Below are positions 59,475-64,000 of a DNA stretch of 64,000 nucleotides, piece after piece. Numbering within the stretch: position 1 is the stretch's first letter; each line of letters opens with the position of its first letter. Origin of the DNA: Hypoxylon rubiginosum (lineage: Eukaryota; Ascomycota; Sordariomycetes; Xylariales; Hypoxylaceae); the NCBI GenBank assembly GCA_902806565.1, contig CADCXA010000040.1, positions 62,001-126,000 on the forward strand, in the 5' to 3' direction. The notes beneath the pieces are model-generated. The model saw only the letters and a list, made by a program, of their open reading frames with translations, was not told where the DNA came from and made no database searches. The translations under genes were made by a program, and so were the position numbers.

Positions 59475-60266
59475 ATGGAGTCTATCGACCCCGCCACCGG
59501 CCGGGCATTGCCGTCCGACGCCATTCAGAGAGTACTATTCGTGGCCGGATTGGTACATGTATATAACATCCCGCCCATGACGCCGGGAAAAGGACATGTC
59601 GCCGCGAGCTGGACAGCGGATGGCAACAAACGCCAAATCTTCACTGCGCGTCTGCGCGTCATAGAGACAGCGGTGCCGGTGCCGGGCACTGACGGGGACG
59701 AGAAGGTGAAGACCGACATCGTGCTAGAGGACTCCAGCAACGGTCAGCTATTCGCCGCCGCCCCTTATACTGCCCAGGCTATCGTGGAGCCCGTGTCCGA
59801 TAGCTCGCGCTTCTTCGCCCTCCGAGTCCAAGACGAGGCCGGTCGGAAGGCCACCCTCGGCGTCGGCTTCGAAGAGAGAAGCGACGCCTTTGACTTCGGC
59901 GTGTCTCTGCAGGAAGCCCAGAAGACGCTAGATTGGGGTAGCCATGGCGGCGGACCTGGGAGGAAGCCCGCGGCAGCCGAGCAGAAGGATGACGCCGAGA
60001 AGCGCGATCTAAGTCTGAAGGATGGCGAGACCATCACTATCAATTTGCCGGGGAGATTTGGAAGGAGGAAGCCCGACACGCCCTCCGATGCAAGTCTCTC
60101 GTCATTCTCACTACCCCCGCCTCCATCATCGTCATCGTCGTCTTCGTCTGCGCCTCGCGGCTCCGGGATACTCCCCCCGCCACCAAGTGCGACGAGCGTT
60201 CGGAAGAAACGGCTTTCTGCTCAGGAGTTGGGCTTCGACGATGGGAAATTTGGGGAGTTTGCATGA
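59475..60266 (+). CDS. NECAP-family endocytic coat-associated protein
   Basis: NECAP proteins bind the AP-2 clathrin adaptor and control its cycling at endocytic pits. A single exon encodes 263 residues from the ATG at 59475 (MESIDPATGRALPSDAIQRV). The PH-like NECAP domain spans about residues 10-175: HVYNIPPMTPGKGHVAASW, RLRVIETAVPVP, VLEDSSNGQLFAAAPY, FFALRVQDEAGRKATLGVGF and RSDAFDFGVSLQEAQKTL. The tail is acidic/basic, then proline- and serine-rich (PPPPSSSSSSSS), ending ELGFDDGKFGEFA, an aromatic-acidic stretch of the kind that binds adaptor appendages. The frame is open upstream but lacks an earlier ATG. Confidence 0.9.
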   Translation: MESIDPATGRALPSDAIQRVLFVAGLVHVYNIPPMTPGKGHVAASWTADGNKRQIFTARLRVIETAVPVPGTDGDEKVKTDIVLEDSSNGQLFAAAPYTAQAIVEPVSDSSRFFALRVQDEAGRKATLGVGFEERSDAFDFGVSLQEAQKTLDWGSHGGGPGRKPAAAEQKDDAEKRDLSLKDGETITINLPGRFGRRKPDTPSDASLSSFSLPPPPSSSSSSSSAPRGSGILPPPPSATSVRKKRLSAQELGFDDGKFGEFA

Positions 60267-60479
60267 CTTACTGCTAGCTAGGTACCTATAGGTACCGAGA
60301 CATTGTTACGCTGAAACATTCACGGAGATGAAAATGATATGAAGGAAAACCGCATGGTTGGTAACAACCTCCATCTGAAAACAAATACCTAGTTTTGTGA
60401 AAGCCTGAACAGCACTCCAATTAATAATCCATGCATTCCTAACCCAATAGCCTCCTCTTTCCTCCTTTCCCACCGCCAG

Positions 60480-61361
60480 TCAATGTAACGAGGAGGGGCT
60501 TGGACATGTACAATGGTCATCGAGATCATCCCTCTCTTTCCCTGACGTATGGCGCAATGAAGGCATACTCATCCGCCTCTTCGGCTTGGGATTGGGTATC
60601 ACGCTGAGAAATGCAGAGCGTCTGCGAGGATTGGTATCCGATGCATCATGAATAGGTGTACCGTCCATTTCGAACGCACCAGGCCCATGGTTATTCTCGG
60701 GGGTGTTACGAAGATCCTCAAGAGGCTGCCATGCCACATTAGATTTGTCTTGCGTATCGGGTGCTTCAGCGTATCCATAGGGCACATAAGGATAGTAGAA
60801 GAAAGGGGGTGGTGCGTTGACTGGGTAATATGGCGCTGATGGAATAGGAGGCGGAGGAATGAAAACCGGGTAGCTGGAAGCATGTTGCTTCCCTAGATTT
60901 CTCATGTCCCTTTCCTTTTGGACTTGGTGCCATCTTTCCTGACATTGTATCTCGACGTGCAGTTCGCTTAGCCGTGTCAAGATGTTCTTCTCCTCTTCAA
61001 CGGTGTCTCCGATGTGGCGCCTCAGCCAGCTGCGATGCTTTTTCGCCTTCTTCTGCTCGTCTAAAGTCTCGGCCATTTTCAACTGCTCGTCGACAATAGG
61101 TACCCTCTTGAACAGGTCGATGGCTCTTTGGTCGTGCTGCTGTAACATTTCAAGGAGATATAGCCGCTCCCGGTGAAGCTCGCCAAACGAGCGTGGTTCC
61201 ATCCCTAGCTGTATCGCATTGAGTGATTGCCAGGGGTCGCCACGGACCTTCCTCGTCGACGCTTGTTTCGGTCTGCTTTGGTAGTTCGGCTTTTTCTGGA
61301 AGTTCTCTTCCCAGAACTGCCTGTCGTGGTGCGGCCGCTTATTTGATGAGTCTGATGGCAT
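60480..61361 (-). CDS. Hypothetical protein with central charged helical region
   Basis: A single exon encodes 293 residues. Residues 1-45 are basic and polar. From about 58 to 165 the sequence is strongly charged and heptad-like (FGELHRERLYLLEMLQQHDQ; KMAETLDEQKKAKKHRSWLR; LTRLSELHVEIQCQERWHQV), probably a coiled coil. A tyrosine/proline-rich stretch (IPPPPIPSAPYYPVNAPPPF) follows, then a basic C-terminus with RRRSAF and KRRMSMPS, plausible kinase or nuclear-localisation sites. I recognise no family. Continuous length, an ATG start and normal composition support a real gene. It converges on NECAP. Confidence 0.7.
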   Translation of the reverse strand: MPSDSSNKRPHHDRQFWEENFQKKPNYQSRPKQASTRKVRGDPWQSLNAIQLGMEPRSFGELHRERLYLLEMLQQHDQRAIDLFKRVPIVDEQLKMAETLDEQKKAKKHRSWLRRHIGDTVEEEKNILTRLSELHVEIQCQERWHQVQKERDMRNLGKQHASSYPVFIPPPPIPSAPYYPVNAPPPFFYYPYVPYGYAEAPDTQDKSNVAWQPLEDLRNTPENNHGPGAFEMDGTPIHDASDTNPRRRSAFLSVIPNPKPKRRMSMPSLRHTSGKERDDLDDHCTCPSPSSLH

Positions 61362-61993
61362 GGTGAAGTCGGAGTTGCTTTAATCGTACATTCACGAGTA
61401 CCCATCAAACGAGCACTAGAAAATACAGAAATAGAATTGCGGTTTATATCCATAGCTAAGTTTCTTGATAGGTTCTACCCGACAAAGCAATCCTACAGCA
61501 GATGAACAATTACACAAGTACCGGATAGAAACAACTTTCGTGTGTGTTCTAGTTTCAGGATAGCCTGAGTGGTGTATGTGGAAGTAGGTAGTCTATATAT
61601 GTATTTGATCCATGTATATTCTAGAACAGGTCGGGCAGGTATTTGAGACATATCATAGTGAAATAATTTGTTCTTTTGGCCTTCTTTAACTAGAACTTGA
61701 AAGGTTTCGTAAGTTTATTGTATTTTAGATTATGCACCAGTGAGACCTTGACCTAGCTATATAAAACCTATTCACAAAAACAAGGAGAATAATTCTAGAA
61801 TGTATCAAGAAGGCACCGGAATATGAGTGATACCTATAGCTGTATCGAGCTGGCGGATGTGGAGATCCGCTGCTTTCCTCCTACACACCCCTTTTAGTTG
61901 TGTGGAAGGAGGCTAGGTACTTAGCATCCCGTGTCACAAGCCTAAGATATACACGATATATCAATATCTCCAGAGACATGTCGTATCAAAATT

Positions 61994-63337
61994 TCATATT
62001 GCGAAGCCATCGTGCCGCGGAGGATCGCAAAAGCGCCACTACGGCATATTTCGTTAGTGATTCTAGAATTGTAGGCATTAAACGCACAGTCACGAAATAA
62101 ACTTACCAAACCCACAGCTTCAGCGGCCTTCCTTACAGCAGATATCTCATCCTTACTGACTGGGCGGTTAATTTCTGCGTACCTGACCTCTTCTTGGGCT
62201 CCTTGTCGGGCATCCTCCGTCTTAGACCTTCTTTTCGGCTTACCAACATGAGCATCCGGTCTATACTGCTCCATGATGTTGACGAAGATGTCGCGCGAGA
62301 CCTTCTCCGCTAAGAACTTCATGATATGTTCACCTTCGGCCTCTTTTCCCGGCATCACTAGGTGACGAACTAACACACCCTTCTTCGCTATGCCGTCGCC
62401 GGTGAAACATAGGTCGCCAACTTGTTCGTGCATGGCTTTGACACTCTCTGTGGCGGTAGAGGCATAATCATCGGCCTTCAGTAGGCGCTGCGATGTCGCT
62501 TTGCTCCATACCTTGAAGTCTGGGAGGTAGATGTCGACCAGCCCGTCCATAAGCTCCAAGGAGGCAAGAGAATCAAAGGCTGACGTGTTATACACGATCG
62601 GGAGCTTCAGCCCCAAGTCGCGCGCGTGCAAGATAGATAGTGCTACTTGGGGCACCACGTGCTCAGGGGTGACGAGATTGATATTATGAACATGGCCGAC
62701 ATCTTGCAGTTTGAGATACCACTGCGCCAGTTCCTCGGGCGTCAGGTCGAACCCATTCCTCTGATGGGCGATGTCGTGGTTCTGGCAAAATGTACATCTC
62801 AAATTACACCCGGAGAAGAAGACGGAACCACTACCGTTATGGCCTTGTATGCAAGGCTCTGTTATTTCGTGTTAGTATTAGTATCGAGGTTATACCTAGA
62901 CTCCCTCGCATTGGGGATTCGTATAAGTAATACTCGATGTGCCACAGCTACGGAAATGCTCAAGAGTGGCTAGGTAGATTGAGACGATTATAAGCCAAAA
63001 TAAAGCTCGCTCACTCACCCTCGCCAAAGTGCGGCGCAATAACGTTCACCTTGACATTCTCTCCGATCAAACACATGCCCGTAGTCTCATAGCGGTTGAC
63101 GCCGCAGAGCCGCGGGCAGAGATTGCAATTCCGCAGGTGCGCATATGCTGACGATCTCTTCTTGGATGTCTCAGTCGCTGACAGCAGCTGGTAGCGGGGG
63201 ATATAGTCGTCTAGCAAGAACGGAGGGGCGAGATGCAAAGACCGGCGATGAATGTGGTAGGGCGGGATAAGACTTGCGGGACGGAGATGCGACTTAAGAC
63301 CGACCAGACCAACCCGCGCCCTGCTACTTGATAACAT
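61994..63337 (-). CDS. PflX-like radical SAM iron-sulfur protein, probably mitochondrial
   Basis: Three exons (63019-63337, 62107-62858, 61994-62038) encode 371 residues. The radical SAM motif is CNLRCTFC (C124, C128, C131: C-x3-C-x2-C), directly after GHNGSGSVFFSG. An N-terminal cysteine block CNLCPRLCG with later C89 (C71, C74, C78, C89) is characteristic of the COG1313/PflX group, relatives of pyruvate formate-lyase activase. Further conserved pieces are DGLVDIYLPDFKVW, KKGVLVRHLVMPG and DIFVNIMEQYRPD. Residues 1-37 are arginine- and serine-rich without acids (RRSLHLA), consistent with import into mitochondria. Introns are 160 nt (GTGAGT, acceptor AACAG) and 68 nt (GTAAGT, branch CACTAAC, acceptor CGTAG). 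The last exon gives only WRFCDPPRHDGFAI. No substrate is known for this family in fungi. Confidence 0.88.
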
Positions 63338-63947
63338 GTTGAGAGTCTGAAGCCTGGTTGCATGATTGTGGATCGCTGTGGTTTCGTATTCCCGAAGAAT
63401 TACATGTAGGTAGCAGACGTGAGCGCTTGAGAAGATGTATCTGCATTATTTGCTTAAAGCCGACACCGATGACGAAAACTGATCGTATGGAGACTGAGAA
63501 GGGTAAAGGGTATTTACTTCGGTCCGGCGGTTTTCGAGTAGGCGGGGAAACTGGAGATCTGGGGACCTTTGTGATCGAATAAACGGTCACAACCAACAGC
63601 CACAACTACCAGATATATAAGCCGATTCGGCACTCAACCTGCCAACTCGCTTACATTACAAGGTAGACGTCTCCTCCCGTGCTTATACCCGTTACAGCCC
63701 GAAGGTATCTTCTGTCACAACTTGGACGTATAAAGGGAATACATTGGGAGCTACATATAGCTATCTTTACCTTATAAGCTATACTGTCTAGGATTTAGGT
63801 ACTATTAATTTGGTCTTGCACTGTAGAATATCTTTACTTACTTCGAGTTAGTTATTAAAGCCGTTAGCATCACCTACAACTTATTTCGTATTATTTATCA
63901 CTGACAAGCCAACTTAGTTCCAACTTAGTCGAGACAACTCAGCAAAG
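63338..63947. other. Divergent upstream region of the radical SAM and dehydrogenase-like genes
   Basis: About 610 bp of presumed promoter sequence. No gene seen. Confidence 0.5.
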
Positions 63948-64000
63948 ATGGCTCTTCAGTTGCTTTGGATCGGTTTGGGGAACATGGGGAAAGTAAGATA
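63948..64000 (+). CDS. First exon of a probable NAD-binding dehydrogenase (3-hydroxyisobutyrate dehydrogenase-like), cut by the window end
   Basis: The ATG at 63948 opens MALQLLWIGLGNMGK, followed at once by GTAAGA, a plausible splice donor. The beta-strand plus GLGNMG pattern is the N-terminal dinucleotide-binding signature (GxGxMG) of the 6-phosphogluconate/3-hydroxyisobutyrate dehydrogenase superfamily. Only fifteen residues are visible, so the identity is inference. Confidence 0.5.
   Translation, partial: MALQLLWIGLGNMGKVR

Noticed and set aside
8534..63337. A functional gene cluster linking microtubule genes (cofactor D, GCP4) and actin/endocytosis genes (BBC1, NECAP)
   Set aside because: The genes are tens of kilobases apart, on different strands and interleaved with unrelated housekeeping genes; proximity looks like chance.
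1..64000. CRISPR array, integrated virus or intact transposon
   Set aside because: The tandem repeats are short and contiguous without unique spacers. No transposase, integrase or reverse transcriptase motifs and no long terminal repeats were seen.

Overview
The window is nuclear DNA of a filamentous ascomycete (Pezizomycotina). Genes carry short introns, mostly about 50-200 nt, with GT(A/G)AGT-like donors and CTAAC/CTAAT-like branch points. Several products are typical of this group: a seven-pass rhodopsin-domain membrane protein, a Zn2Cys6 transcription factor, a BBC1-type SH3 protein and an MRP51 mitoribosomal protein. Gene style and AT-rich intergenic DNA full of TACCTAGGTA and TACATGTA palindromes suggest a Sordariomycete. 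I cannot fix the order or species.

Layout: 1-1077 3' part of a rhodopsin-domain gene (-). 1.1-8.5 kb gene-poor, with simple repeats, a possible tRNA-derived element and a possible gene relic. 8.5-12.3 kb tubulin cofactor D (-). 13.1-14.7 kb JmjC protein (-). 14.9 kb intron-containing tRNA-Ser(GCT) (+). 15.6-18.3 kb CDC45 (+). 20.7-21.6 kb NCS-1 calcium sensor (+). 22.6-24.8 kb long-chain acyl-CoA synthetase (-). 26.2-27.2 kb RKM5-type lysine methyltransferase (+). 28.6 to at least 31.6 kb Zn2Cys6 regulator (-). 31.8-35.2 kb gene-poor. 35.3-37.0 kb spartin/senescence-domain protein (+). 37.8-40.3 kb gamma-tubulin complex protein GCP4 (+). 41.2-42.6 kb fungal protein of unknown function (-). 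42.6-50.2 kb gene-poor. 50.2-53.8 kb BBC1 (-). 54.9-55.9 kb RTR1/RPAP2 phosphatase (+). 56.4-57.0 kb RPS17 (-). 57.6-59.0 kb MRP51 (-). 59.5-60.3 kb NECAP (+). 60.5-61.4 kb coiled-coil unknown (-). 62.0-63.3 kb PflX-like radical SAM protein (-). 63.9 kb first exon of a probable NAD-binding dehydrogenase (+), cut by the window end.

Most genes are conserved housekeeping genes: microtubule nucleation and tubulin folding, replication helicase, RNA polymerase II CTD phosphatase, cytosolic and mitochondrial ribosome, endocytosis and actin patches, and lipid activation. They do not form a functional cluster. I found no secondary-metabolite cluster, no intact transposon and no CRISPR array. The points most worth a second look are the eukaryotic radical SAM protein with a presequence-like N-terminus, a probable GC-AG intron in RKM5, an unidentified coding-like fragment at 3224-3466, the SINE-like segment at 2.4-2.6 kb and the strong enrichment of one palindromic decamer in non-coding DNA.
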